Part shown: in pieces, positions 31,769 through 42,393 of the stretch
Layout: each line of letters begins with the position of its first letter
Position numbering within the stretch: the stretch's first letter is position 1
From: Bimuria novae-zelandiae CBS 107.79
Taxonomy: Eukaryota; Ascomycota; Dothideomycetes; Pleosporales; Didymosphaeriaceae
Length of the DNA: 64,000 nt
Assembly: GCA_010015655.1 (NCBI GenBank)
Contig: ML976742.1
Location: 209,150-273,149, forward strand
Direction of reading: 5' to 3'
Translations under genes and position numbers: made by a program
Notes under the pieces: model-generated
Told to the model about the DNA's origin: nothing
Databases searched by the model: none
The model's input: the letters and a program-made list of their open reading frames with translations, nothing else

Positions 31769-33649
31769 CTATGGTATCTTCTCAGCGCCTCTTTGTCTAC
31801 TCCCCACACCGTCCCCAGCACCACCCACCCTCGCCTCGCCATTGCTCTTCCCATCACCATCCACCAATCCAACCCCTTTACCACTCCGCCTTCGAGATTC
31901 CGACGTCGCTTCGCCCTCCGTCACCACAGCCACCATGCCCAAGACGAGCGCGAGCACCAGAACAAAGTCGACAACATGCACAGCCCACCACCAATGCTGC
32001 ACGCCCAAGCCACACGTGCTGACCTCAATTTTCCACTCGCCCTTCTCGCCGAGGCTAGGATCGAACCACGCGGCCAGGAAGCCAGCGTAGCCCGAGAATT
32101 CGCCCATTATACTGCGCAGCGTTACTTCTCGGATGTGAGGGACTTCGTTTAGTGCGATGCACTCGCCGCTTTCGGTGGCCTTGTACGGTAAGTGCGGGTA
32201 CCGTTGCGCCTGCCACTTCGGCTCCTGGTTCTCGGGTGGGGACTCTGATTCCGAGCTCGTCTCTGTAAGCGTCTCGTTCGTGACGATGGCGTCTTCTAAA
32301 GGTTCTTCGGCCAGCAAAGAGGCGTTCGCCAACGCGGGCGGTAGATGTATCTCGCTCTCATCAATCTTGTCCGGGCACGCGCTCTCCACGCCAGGCTGGG
32401 TCGTCCAGTGCAGCACGTCACACCCCGCGTGATCATGCCCGTTCACGATGATACCTCTTCGTCCGAAACCTTTTCCGTCAGCCCACTGGTTGCTGCTGAG
32501 TCCGAACATGCTCTCCAGGACAATTTTACTCGCCTGCTCACTTAGCATGTTCTGCTCCTTCACGCCGCTGTGTTCGAAGAAGTTGAAGAAGGGACTGTCT
32601 ACGCAGACGCCTGGTTCTTTGTGGAGCGGGATGTGTGTGAGGAGGATTGTGGCGTGCGTTTTGTCGGTCACAGGGCGGGAGGTGGTGATGACGTGGTTGA
32701 TGTACTCATAGGTTTCGTGCTGGAGGTCGCCGTCGTAGGCGGGAGTATCGAGGTTCATGGTGTTGAGAATGACGAGGCGAAGGGCGGGGAGTTCGTGCTG
32801 CGAGGTTTGCTCTTCATTAGGCTCAGGAAGCGTGGCGTTTGGCAGCGTAAACACGATGTCCCAGTTCACACTTCCAAATGCGCGCTCGAATCGGGCGATG
32901 CGTGAAGCGTCGATGTCGCCTGCATATCCGATGTCGTGGTTCCCAGCAATGTTGATGACCCTATTCGCCCACTCCTTGTCCCCTCCCAGTATCTCCACGG
33001 TGCCACCCCACTTCTTATTCTCTGCCTGTTCTTCCTTCTGTTCACTGCCTTCCTCTTCTTCTGCAGCTTCCCGGCCTTCTCTCCCGGGGGTCTCCACACC
33101 CTTCATCACCCTCTCTGGCACCTTCTCCATGCCCCTAAACACCACATCCCAATACCTCTTCCTCCTCCTCTCAAACTCCTCATCTCTAATCCACTGACTC
33201 CCCAATAAATCCCCCAGCACAGCCACATGGCTCGGCGTCGTCCACCACCTCAGCGTCCGCACAATATGCGCTAGGTACAAATCATTTCCTCGGATATCAA
33301 TCGGCTTCCTCACATAGCCCTCCAGGGCCTTCAGTAAATCCTTCGGTATCCCTCTCACCGCGTCTCGTACAAATTCCCACTTCTCGAGGATGGTCGGCGC
33401 ATCTTGGACATTCGACACGAGGCCGTCGAACGAGCGGAAAACTTTCGCGCCAGCTTTGGGCAGGGAAGAATCGCCTTCGAGCTGTGGATCGCCCAGCGCG
33501 AGGAGGCGGAACGGTGCGGTGCCGTTGGGCGGCGAGGGGAAGGCGCACGCGTTATCGAAGAGCGGGTATAGGTAGAGCCATGTTGTCCCAACGAAGGCTA
33601 CCGGAGCCAGGAGGAGCGCGAGCGAAAAGAGGACACGCGAGAGCTGCAT
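31769..33649 (-). CDS. CDC1: Cdc1/Ted1-like ER metallophosphoesterase
   Basis: A single-exon frame of 626 residues from MQLSRVLFSLALLLAPVAFV. The frame is open further upstream, but this ATG opens the N-terminal membrane anchor expected of the family. Metallophosphoesterase motifs in order: ALGDPQLEG (51-59), VLGDLLGS, NIAGNHDIGY, LLTHIPLHKE and IVNGHDHAGCD. A second membrane segment lies near the C-terminus (WWWAVHVVDFVLVLALVLGM). The family (yeast Cdc1 and Ted1, animal PGAP5) removes ethanolamine phosphate from GPI anchors in the ER and depends on Mn2+. A Glu/Lys-rich insert (EEEEGSEQKEEQ) separates the motifs and is probably a loop. Cdc1 and Ted1 cannot be told apart from the sequence alone. 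The next gene upstream on the same strand is the epsin. Confidence 0.9.
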   Translation of the reverse strand: MQLSRVLFSLALLLAPVAFVGTTWLYLYPLFDNACAFPSPPNGTAPFRLLALGDPQLEGDSSLPKAGAKVFRSFDGLVSNVQDAPTILEKWEFVRDAVRGIPKDLLKALEGYVRKPIDIRGNDLYLAHIVRTLRWWTTPSHVAVLGDLLGSQWIRDEEFERRRKRYWDVVFRGMEKVPERVMKGVETPGREGREAAEEEEGSEQKEEQAENKKWGGTVEILGGDKEWANRVINIAGNHDIGYAGDIDASRIARFERAFGSVNWDIVFTLPNATLPEPNEEQTSQHELPALRLVILNTMNLDTPAYDGDLQHETYEYINHVITTSRPVTDKTHATILLTHIPLHKEPGVCVDSPFFNFFEHSGVKEQNMLSEQASKIVLESMFGLSSNQWADGKGFGRRGIIVNGHDHAGCDVLHWTTQPGVESACPDKIDESEIHLPPALANASLLAEEPLEDAIVTNETLTETSSESESPPENQEPKWQAQRYPHLPYKATESGECIALNEVPHIREVTLRSIMGEFSGYAGFLAAWFDPSLGEKGEWKIEVSTCGLGVQHWWWAVHVVDFVLVLALVLGMVAVVTEGEATSESRRRSGKGVGLVDGDGKSNGEARVGGAGDGVGSRQRGAEKIP

Positions 33650-34045
33650 CGAAGCATTCTCGTATGGTAAAATACAGGCAGGGTAAAGAAGGAAAGGGTG
33701 TGAGGGTTGCGCGCGTGCAGGTGCACAATGGGACGAAATGTATGGCGGCATGCTGGCCTCGGCCTTTGAGGCGATGATCCTTGCAAGGGGCCGGCCAATC
33801 AGCCATGTGCATTTGCGGAGTTGGTTCACGGGCAGGCGCATTCCACCTGAGTCACACAGCGAGTCAATTTGAAGAGCGGACAATTGTTTGCGTCTCAAGA
33901 GACCTGTCACTATAAAAGCATCTAGAACCCGCAGTTATAACAATCAATCGGACCAAGCACCCCCTTTTGACCGCAACTCCTTGCACATTGAACAATGATA
34001 GAACAAAACAACCTCGTGCCTCCTGCCTTTGAATCGAAGTGTCTA

Positions 34046-35757
34046 TCAACCGAGCAAATCACCAAGCGCACCTCCGGGCTTGGAGCCGCTCTGAGGCTGC
34101 GATGCCGGAGTGCTAGATCCGGATGCAGGAGCTCCCCATAGACCTTGACTCGTCTTTTGCTTAGCCATGTCTGCCATGGTGACCTTTTGTGTGGGTGTAG
34201 ATGCCTTCTTCGGTGCTGAACCGGCCAGCAAAGACGCGAAGGCATCGCCGCCAGCCTTCTTGGGGGCGCCCGACCCAATCTTTCCACCGATGCCGGGCGA
34301 CGCGACCGCAGGAGACGAACCTGCCGACGGATTAGGGACCGACGTGAAGTAGTTTGGACCCGTGGCCTGGTATCCTGAGGGGCGGTATGGCTGGTTGATG
34401 TTCGCATTAGATGCAGGAGGGGAGGTAATGCTGCTTGCTGCTGGCGGTGGTGAGACGGTCGCGAATAGATCGTTGAGGTTGTTGTTTTGCGCGGCTTGCT
34501 GGGGCTGAGGAGCCGCGAATTGCGTCGAAACGCCGACCGTAGAAGTAGAAGCTGGAGGCGCGACGAAAGCTGCCGTCGCGGGTTTCGCTGCAGGAGCTGC
34601 CGGTGTAGCAGACTGGAAATCGTCAAAGTCATCGTCATCTCCAAAGTCGTTGCTTGCGGTGACCGGTTGTTTACCAGCTGCTGAAGATGACGGCGCGGGC
34701 TCCTCGTCCCATGCCAATAAATCTACCACCGGCTCGGGTGCCTTTGCTTTCGGTTCCTCCTTCTTGGTTTCTTTCCGCACCTGGGTCGCCGATGGTGCTG
34801 TCCGCCGAGGTGGAGGTGCCGAAGTCTCATAATCGTCCCCTTCGTCATATTCCTCAAATTTGTCTCGGCGTTGCTGCGTGTCTGAGAATCCGGACTCGTT
34901 ACCACCAAAACCGCCTCCATCGCCATAGACACCTCCGCTGTAGCCGCCGTAGTCGGTGTTGGCACTTTCGCTTCCGAAGCCGCCAAATCGACTGCTGCCT
35001 CCCGAAAAGCCTCCGCTGCCGGAGAAGCCGCCCATGCCCATGCCGCCTTCGACCCCGCCAAACTTGTTCCTGTTTGTTCGTGCCTTCTTGCGTTCTGCGC
35101 GGATACGGTCAACGTCGCCGAGCAGCTCAGCAAGCTCCTTGGCTCGGTTCCGCACGTTGATGCCTTGGTCCTTGCCATTCTGGTCGATGTAGTGGAATTG
35201 CCGGAGCATCTTCAGCAGCGAGACGTGGGAGCGCGCATCGTCGATGACTCGTTCTGAACCGTTCTTGATGAGGAACTCTAGAAGTTGTAGTGCCTTTGTC
35301 CGTCAGCCATGTTCAGCGATCTGTCATTTGGACTGACCTTGTAGATCTGCCTCCATTCTTCGGCTGCTTTCTCGGTGAAACGCTTGTAGATCATAGGCAT
35401 AATCTCGTTGAGCAATTGACTGCATGGTCAGCGCAACGCAGAGAGGCGCACATGGCAGTCCTCACTAATTGAAGGTCCCATTGGCGATCTCCTGCATCAG
35501 CGTCGACGACGCACCTGCGCAAGTCAGAAGAGGCTCTCGTGGCACAGAGTGTTCCCCATACCCCATGGCTCGTTGTTTGTTGCCTCGCGCACCTTCGACT
35601 CCATCTCCGTATAGTTCATCACGGCTGCCCTGGCGTGTTAGCTCAAGCGGTCCAGCGGCTCCCGAGGAGACGCACCATTCTGGACCTTGCGCACGCCGGC
35701 CTTCAGGTCGTATAGCGTAAGATTGCTCACTTGGTCCTTGAGACTGGAGAAATCCAT
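34046..35757 (-). CDS. ENT3: ENTH-domain epsin, Ent3-like clathrin adaptor
   Basis: Five exons: 35676-35757, 35562-35624, 35466-35514, 35338-35419 and 34046-35293. Introns are 44-51 bp, each with GT-AG ends; phases join to 507 residues. The ENTH domain covers about residues 1-150: LTLYDLKAGVRKVQN, VMNYTEMESKVREATNNEPW, LMQEIANGTFNYQ, AAEEWRQIYKALQLLEFLI, KNGSERVIDDARSHV and KDQGINVRNRAKELAELLGD. The tail is disordered and Gly/Pro/Gln-rich. It carries acidic-phenylalanine motifs (FGDDDDFDDFQ) of the kind that bind AP-1/GGA ears, a clathrin-box-like DLLAWD and a terminal LGDLLG. Ent3/Ent5-type epsins act between the trans-Golgi and endosomes and bind phosphoinositides. The start is set by a conserved N-terminus. 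Confidence 0.93.
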
Positions 35758-36651
35758 GGCGGCAATATGTGGTGTTGCGTCTCGGTATGGCCGACGTGAG
35801 GTGCTGAAGTGGCAGCTTATTATTGAGCGCGGCGGTCTAAGGGTTCGGCAGGGATGTCCCGGGGCCCAAAGCTGGAGCCGAGCACGTGTACCGTGGTTCG
35901 AAGTGGGTAGAGAGGACTTCACTTATTTACAAAGAAAGAACTCTAACCGTGGAAAACCACTCGGCCCGACAGTTCGATAACTTTGGAAGTCAGTGAGCAC
36001 GAGGAGTTGGATCTGGCTTGGCTCAGAAGAACACGTGACGGAGGCTTGGCCCCGGCGCAACCCGGGCTCAATCACCCCAGGATACACAATACGGACGCGG
36101 AGTAAACAACTAAGCAGGATTGGAAATTAAAAACCGCCGCGACTGGAACTGTGCAAGAAGCAGTAGAGGTTTGCATTTCACCCATTGTATGTGTCCTCAG
36201 TCCTGTCAGTCTGTAGCACAGGGAGCTTAGCGTCCCAAGCTCCAGGAGAAGCTCTGTAAATTTTCCATCATTGATCTCGACTCCTGCATCTCAATCCATC
36301 GCCACCATCTGCAGGACAGCCTATCCCGCCTTCTGCAGTGTATTATAGTTGCGTCTTCATATATTGTATTGCATAGCTGCCCAATTGGCCCCTTGTTGCT
36401 GCTTTTAGTGAGCTCTCTAAGCTTCCGTGTAAACTCTACCTCCGTCGTCAAGCGATAGCAGCCCAGCTTCCGGGTTGCCAGGTGAGTCTCTCCCCGCATC
36501 TAAGCGCCACAGATTATCACTGCAGCGCGCTTCGCCAGCCGGAATGTCCGTTTCTGCGCGCATTCACCGCCCGATGGTTGCAGTCTGACGACATGGGCCT
36601 CCGGCGCTAGGACTCTCACAGCCACTAACAAGCTTGCAGCAATACCCCGCC
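35758..36651. promoter_or_regulatory. Shared divergent promoter region of the epsin and cyclophilin genes
   Basis: 894 bp separate two genes that point away from each other. No coding region can be supported. A leader intron for the cyclophilin is possible but I could not define it. Confidence 0.4.
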
Positions 36652-37558
36652 ATGCCCCACCACGCTTTCAGGACTTCTACTTCGCTGCTCTCTTCCTTTC
36701 GCTCTTCTCAATCCACCCTCCGATCACCCCTCAATAAACGCTTCTTCACACCCTCAGCAGCAAACATGGTCATCAAGACTTACTTCGATGTCTCCTGGCA
36801 TGGCCCGGAGGTCCAGGTGAACTCCAACGGCGATATCACCTCCAAGGGCGCCGACCCCAAGGGTAGGTCGCCCCTCCCCACAGCAACAATGAGCATCGCA
36901 TCACTACCACATCATCGTTCTTCATCTCGAGGGCATTCATCAAAGCCAATTGCTAACGCTCCTTCCCAGACCAGCAGGGCCGTATCAACTTCGAGCTCTT
37001 CGACGACGTCGTTCCCAAGACGGCTGAGAACTTCCGCGCTCTCTGCACGGGCGAGAAGGGCTTCGGCTACTCTGGCTCCAAGTTCCACCGCGTCATCCCC
37101 CAGTTCATGCTTCAGGGTGGCGACTTCACCCGCGGCAACGTGAGTCTCCCAGCCCCTCACGCCACGGCACAGGGCGGGGCAGCAGCTGACATGCTTGATA
37201 TAGGGCACGGGTGGCAAGTCCATCTACGGCGAGAAGTTCGTTGACGAGAACTTCAAGCTCAAGCACGACAAGCCCTTCCTCCTGTCCATGGCCAACGCTG
37301 GACCCAACACGTAAGCTATAGCTACTCCGTTTTCTCAAGCTGCATGGCTGACTGTGGGGCAGCAACGGATCCCAGTTCTTCGTCACTACCGTCGTTACCT
37401 CGTGGCTGGACGGCAAGCACGTTGTCTTCGGCCGCGTGCCTGCTGGCGACGTCGAGTCGATGAGGATCGTCCGCGCCATCGAGGCTGTTGGCAGCAACTC
37501 AGGCGCCGTCAAGTTCCCGGCGAAGCCCCCCACCATCACCGGTTCGGGCCAGGCTTAG
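36652..37558 (+). CDS. CPR1: Cyclophilin A-type peptidyl-prolyl isomerase
   Basis: Exons 36652-36862, 36970-37139, 37204-37310 and 37363-37558, joined in phase to 227 residues. The introns end in cag, tag and cag. The isomerase core contains [40 protein letters not shown] with the catalytic arginine, [22 protein letters not shown] and [13 protein letters not shown] with the cyclosporin-contacting tryptophan. Two starts are possible. The ATG at 36652 adds a basic, Ser-rich leader without acidic residues ([20 protein letters not shown]) that looks mitochondrial. The ATG at 36766 ([10 protein letters not shown]) gives a cytosolic 189-residue form. Dual use of such starts is known for fungal cyclophilins (for example Neurospora). 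Confidence 0.95.
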
Positions 37559-37953
37559 ATGTGCAATATGGGATAGGGATTCGAGTTAGCGGAATGGTCT
37601 TCAGCGATGGCACTCCTGTGGTGTTGACGGCGTGAAAAGCGGCAGTCGGGATCAGTAACACTTGTGAACGTCCATTCTAGTAACACGTGTGAACGGCCAA
37701 TGCCAACTTCACACTGATTCTACCAATATATCAACATCTCTTCTCAGCTGAAGGCTCCCTTCTGTGCATAGTGTCTTGAAATCTCTCTGGACTTCTCGCA
37801 ACTTCTTTCGCAAATTTTCGCAATGGAGGGGCAGCTCTGCACCCCACCTCCACTCAACATCGACCCCGCACTAAACCCCAATGCGTCGTGCTACAGCTGT
37901 CGTCATCGCTCTTGCCGTGCCTGCCGTCCTGCGCCCTACATCGGCCTCTTCAC

Positions 37954-38360
37954 TAGGGATGCCGCGTACCGTTACCGATTACGGTATTACGGTAATGCGT
38001 TACGGTAATTACGGTACAGAAATCGATGGCTCGTAAGGCTAAGGCGGGTAATTGTTGCCGGGAAAATGACTTCGACGGGAGCAGCTAAACGTAACTAGTG
38101 CTAGCATAGATTTCTCTATAATAAAGTACGTAATCGTCTCGTTAATGCCTGGGTTAAAAAGCTAGTGTTTTGTTATTATAACCTGCGCATTCGCAACTTA
38201 ATTATGGCTAAGGATGCCTAGTTTTTCGACCTGTTAGAAGTTCCCGAACAAGTTGACGCCGACGAGCATGAAGATGATGGCCAATTGCTTGATTACCCGG
38301 CCAAACAAGTACATGAAGAGCGTCCCAAAGATCTAGAAGATACCCAGCATACATAGATTC
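37954..38360 (+). mobile_element. Probable remnant of an Ac-like hAT transposon
   Basis: Starts with TAGGGATG at 37954, the usual Ac-type terminus, followed by repeated TTACGGTA/TACCGTTACC motifs (37966-38020), like the subterminal repeats of Ac elements. At 38120-38356 the + strand reads NRLVNAWVKKLVFCYYNLRI, then, after a stop, FFDLLEVPEQVDADEHEDD and a TAG, in the style of a hAT transposase C-terminus. The middle of the transposase is absent and I see no matching CATCCCTA end downstream, so the element is internally deleted or truncated. No target duplication can be shown. Confidence 0.45.
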
Positions 38361-38610
38361 AATTGCATCTGGTTCTATATGTAATAATTAGACCGAGAAA
38401 GGCACCGTTTGGCTCAATTCGGGATGGCGTATATGCGTAGGGCGTGTTTGTCGACATGTCGAGCTTCCCTGACTCATTGTTCAACCACACGGACTACTGA
38501 CTCACTGTGATACATTAGACAGCTGTTACCTTCTTCCCCAGCTGTTCCTCTGATGTCCCACTTGCCCTACATTAGTTAGTATCAATCGCACCATCATATT
38601 CCAGCTCGTT

Positions 38611-40025
38611 ATGTCGAAATCCCTTTCCGCAGCAACTGCAGCTGTCCACGCCGACGATCGGATGAACATCCTCACAGATGTAGGTTCTCGTCCCACGTAA
38701 CCCGCAATCATCAGCACAATGTCCCTTCGGTTGCTCCTTCCACAAAGACAAAGCTTAGTTCTATCCAGGTCGCTCCTGCCATCCACACCTCGACCACGTT
38801 CCGCTACCCACGCAACCATGCCGAGCTTCAGCCGGTCCCCGAATCCACCGGGGAAGTAATCGATCTCCAAACTCCCCTTGTCTACTCGCGCCTCGCTTCT
38901 TCGAACATCAACCGTCTGGAGACTATCCTCACGCCTCTTATATACCCCGGTACGAAAGAGGAAGAACTGGAGCAACTAGCAAACCATGTTCTTAGCTACA
39001 GCTCCGGCCTGAGTGCGTTCCACGCTCTCCTTGTAAATGTTGTGCCGAAGGTCATCGCCATATCCGAAGGGTACCACGGATGCCACGGAGTCATTGGGCT
39101 CCATGAGAAGCTGCATGGACTAAAGACCGTGGATCTCCATGCGGATGACAAAGCGTGGGATGAGGCGGGGCTTGGCAAGGGCGACATCGTGCATCTGGAG
39201 ACGCCCTTGAATCCTACGGGAGAGGCTTTCGAGATTCAAAATTATGCGGACCGCGCGCACAAGAGGGGTGCCATACTGAGCGTGGACGCAACTTTTGCCC
39301 CACCTGGGTTGCAGGATCCTTTCGCGTGGGGCGCGGATGTGGTGATGCACAGCGGAACGAAGTATATCGGTGGACACAGCGATATGCTCTGTGGCATACT
39401 AGCCGTGAAGAAAGGCGCAGAAGGAAAAAAGATGGCCCAGCAGTTGAGAGCCGAAAGACTATTCCTTGGGTCGGTGCTAGGAAGTTTGGAAGGTTGGCTG
39501 GGCGTCCGCAGTCTGCGCACGCTGGAACTTCGCGTGCAGCGGCAGTCGTTGAACGCTACGAACCTGGTCGCGTGGCTCAATGGGGCGCTCAACGGCAAAG
39601 GCGAGGGAAGCGACGTTGTGCAGAAGGTCGTCAGCAAGGTCACGCACGCGAGTTTGCAAGAGAAGGACTTCGATTGGCTGAAGAAGCAAATGCCTAATGG
39701 CTTCGGTCCGGTTTTCTCCTTCTACACGAAAGCACCAGACCTCGCGCGACAACTCCCTTCACACCTGCGGCTTTTCCACCACGCCACGAGCCTCGGTGGT
39801 GTGGAGAGCTTAATCGAGTGGAGGCGCATGTCCGACACGGATGTCGATGAGCGCCTGCTCCGCGTGAGTGTCGGTGTGGAGAACTGGGAGGACTTGCGGG
39901 ACGACTTTATCGAAGCGTGCAAAAAGCTAGCGGCAGGCGAACAGCCTGACAAGCGCTCAAGGGTGGATATACAGATTGGTGGTGAGGCAGCGAAAGTAGA
40001 GTCGGCTGCTGATGGGGCTATCTAA
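38611..40025 (+). CDS. Cys/Met-metabolism PLP enzyme (cystathionine gamma-lyase/synthase family)
   Basis: Exons 38611-38679 and 38769-40025, with an 89-bp intron (gtaggt...atccag). In phase this gives 441 residues, starting MSKSLSAATAAVHADDR. Family features: SAFHALLVNVVPKV, YHGCHGVIGLHEKL, ETPLNPTGEAF, SVDATFAPPGLQDPF with the PLP-contacting aspartate (about 196) and VVMHSGTKYIGGHSD with the Schiff-base lysine (about 221). The C-terminal half has LRTLELRVQRQS and LLRVSVGVENWEDL. The family covers transsulfuration and methionine-cleaving enzymes. The insertions and VNVVPKV text resemble the yeast YHR112C-like branch, whose substrate is uncertain, so I give no gene name. It is preceded by the hAT remnant and followed by a 111-bp tandem repeat. 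Confidence 0.9.
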
Positions 40026-40072
40026 TAAGGAACTCACCTGCGCCGCAGTAATCGAATCATAGTGAGTGCTCG

Positions 40073-40294
40073 AACATTGAACTTTTGGATTACTGCAAAT
40101 ACACATGCTACCCCGGTATTACTCGATGGGGTAGACAACGGTAAAACGAATCGAGCATAGGGCGTGCTGCCCAAACATCCGTCAACATCGAACTTTTAGA
40201 TTACTACAAAAACACAGTCTATCCTGGTACTACTCGACAGGGCATACAATGGTAAAAAGAGTCGAGCAAAGGGCATCCTGCCCACACATTCGTC
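40073..40294 (+). repeat. Two tandem copies of a 111-bp unit
   Basis: Copies at 40073-40183 and 40184-40294, each starting AACAT(T/C)GAACTTTT(G/A)GATTACT and ending CA(T/C)(T/C)CGTC. The differences are mostly transitions. They lie 50 bp after the stop of the PLP enzyme. Confidence 0.85.
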
Positions 40295-40352
40295 AGCGTA
40301 CCTAGTACAGGTCACACAAATCCATCTCCTCATCTTCCACCTTATCCAGGTC

Positions 40353-41039
40353 TTAATAGCCTCGTGGTTCATTCCGGGCAGGAGCCGCTATGGCTGGAGC
40401 GACATTGGACGGTTCGTGACCTGCCGACACCACACGAGACGGATACACATCATACTCCATCCTCCCAATAAGCCTCACCCACGTCTCCCCACTCCCCTGC
40501 ACAAACACCTTTTCCATCCCATTCCGGTGCACGAGCGCTTTGGTGTGCACGCCACCTGGTACCACAACGTTCCTATTATAGCAAACCGTGAGTAGACTTG
40601 AGTTCCTTTACAATCCTAAATCATCATACACATACCAATGCTCGTCGACCCATTCTAGGCTCATGCTGAAGTGCTCGTTCGCGCACCGGAAGGACTTTGG
40701 GATGATGCCAAGTTTTAAAACTTGGACTCCTGTCTTGGAGGCGGCGGGGTGCGTGATTGGGGCCGTTCCGCGGGCGAATTGTGCGATGAGGGAGATGGTG
40801 GGGAGGGTGCAGAGGGTGGCGATGATGGAGGCGTAGCCGCGGAGCGGGATGCTGGGCGCCATGTAGAGGTTTGGGAAGGTGGGCGAGCCCTTCCGGGACG
40901 GGTCGTTAGGTGGCAGAACGTGCGGCGTGACGGTGGCTGAGTACACGTCGGCTGGTGTATTGGGGCGAGATGCTGGAGGAGCGGGTAAGTCGGCGGGACC
41001 TAGGTCCCAGCGGTGCGGATGGGTGGAGCGGGAGAACAT
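40353..41039 (-). CDS. Hypothetical protein with one membrane segment
   Basis: Exons 40612-41039 and 40353-40572, with a 39-bp intron (gtaaag...ataatag), short for this genome but in phase, giving 215 residues. Starts MFSRSTHPHRWDLGPADL, then a Pro-rich stretch (PAPPASRPNTPADVYS), a hydrophobic helix (YASIIATLCTLPTISLIAQF) and a C-terminal half with HFSMSLEWVDEHWYVYDDLG and VPGGVHTKALVHRNGMEKVF. The frame is open to an ATG at 41225, but a TATATA box at about 41128-41134 lies between, which favours the inner start. I do not recognise a family. Confidence 0.55.
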
Positions 41040-41409
41040 TTTGGAGGAGCGAGAGTTGACTTGCGCAGGGTACAATTGAAGATTGGGATGTGGATGCGAG
41101 AGGCTGGATAATGATGTTGAGAGAAGTATATATGCAGGAAGTAAAGTTGTGATTAAGAAGTGGTGAGGCCGCATACGCCTTAGCAACACAACAGTGTTAT
41201 AGCAACAACAGGTGAACGACAACAAAACGGCTATTGTACTGAGCAGTGAGGACAGTCAAGCTGTACTTTTACAAAGGACTAACTGAAGGGAACAGCATAC
41301 CTTCCCCTACATATACTATTTGAATCGCCCCAAGCGCTTGCGCTGCCCGGGCGTGACTTCGTCGCGAGCCGTTTGCTTGCCGCACGCACCTTGCATTCCC
41401 ATCCATGAC

Positions 41410-42393
41410 CTAGACGCGCTTTTTACGAGAAACAAACGACCGCAACACTCTCCTAAGCCGATGTAACCGCGATTTCCCTGCCTTCTCCCTCCACTCTCTC
41501 AGCTTAGCCAGCCTCCACTCCAAGCTCTCCTTCTTCGCCTCCACCACCAACGGCACAAACACCTCCATCGCCCACTCACGCACAACCTCATACCTCTCCC
41601 CCCGCCCCAGGCCCATAACTTCCTCCCAATGCAACCTAGCGCAAAGCTTCCTCATCCAATTACTCACGTCCTCCACAGGCTGCTCATTAGACCACAATAC
41701 ATCAATGCCCTCCGTGTCGTCGAAATAATAGTCTCCGCTAAGCTTTGAGCGATGGAGGGTGTACTCTTCCGCTGGCATAAACCACGAGTCAGTGTCATAG
41801 CCGAACTGCTCGGTCGTAAAGTCCGCCAAGAACTTCGCACCTTCTTTGGTGGTGATTAGGAACACGGAGTGACTACACAGAAGCTCTTGCACTGTAGGGC
41901 GACTAAGATGGTCAGCAGGGTCACCGTGGAAGAAAGCGTGCTTGACCTGCGGGTATAGGTTGAAGTGTTGGAGCGTTGCGCCGTGGGGGGCGAGGGCTGT
42001 TTGTATACTGGTGAAGGGGGCGATAACGGAGGTGGTGCACTGCATGTACTTTGATACACCGGCGGATATGTGAGAGGTGACGTCGAGGGCTGGGTGGGAA
42101 ATGTCTTCGTAGGGGAGATAACGGATGAGCCCGCAGATTAGAGGGTAGGCGGAGTAGTCTCAGGTGATACTGTCTACGCGCTCGCGGGGGAGGAGGAGGC
42201 AAGCGGCGGAGAAGATGGCGTGGAATACTTCGAAGGTTTCGAAGACTGGGGGTGTGGTTGGGCTTGAGAGGTGGGTGGCTGGTGCGGTGGGGGAGGGAAG
42301 TGAAGCGATGTTGGGCGTGCTTGATGGAGCATTGTGGATGATGAAGAATTCGTCGCGGCGAGATTTAGATTTCTGGATGATTATGCTAGTCAT
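41410..42393 (-). pseudogene. Unrecognised protein gene, 328 codons with a single in-frame TGA
   Basis: A single continuous frame from MTSIIIQKSKSRRDEFFIIH to the stop at 41410. It is broken only by a TGA at 42160-42162 (context VDSIT*DYSAYPL), where coding-like text continues without a shift (GLIRYLPYEDISHPALDV). The C-terminal half contains ATLQHFNLYPQVKHAFFHGD, YYFDDTEGIDVLW and a basic tail (RRVLRSFVSRKKRV). A GT-AG intron spanning the stop is conceivable (gtagac...cgaag) but would delete the conserved-looking text. CGA to TGA or TGG to TGA would explain it. Function unknown. Confidence 0.55.

Noticed and set aside
31734..33208. Several long open frames opposite to the phosphoesterase gene
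   Set aside because: They overlap the 626-residue Cdc1-like gene on the other strand; their composition is that of antisense reading of a GC-rich gene and they show no domains.
34167..35192. Plus-strand and alternative minus-strand frames over the epsin tail
   Set aside because: Shadows of the Gly/Pro/Gln-rich coding tail of the epsin.
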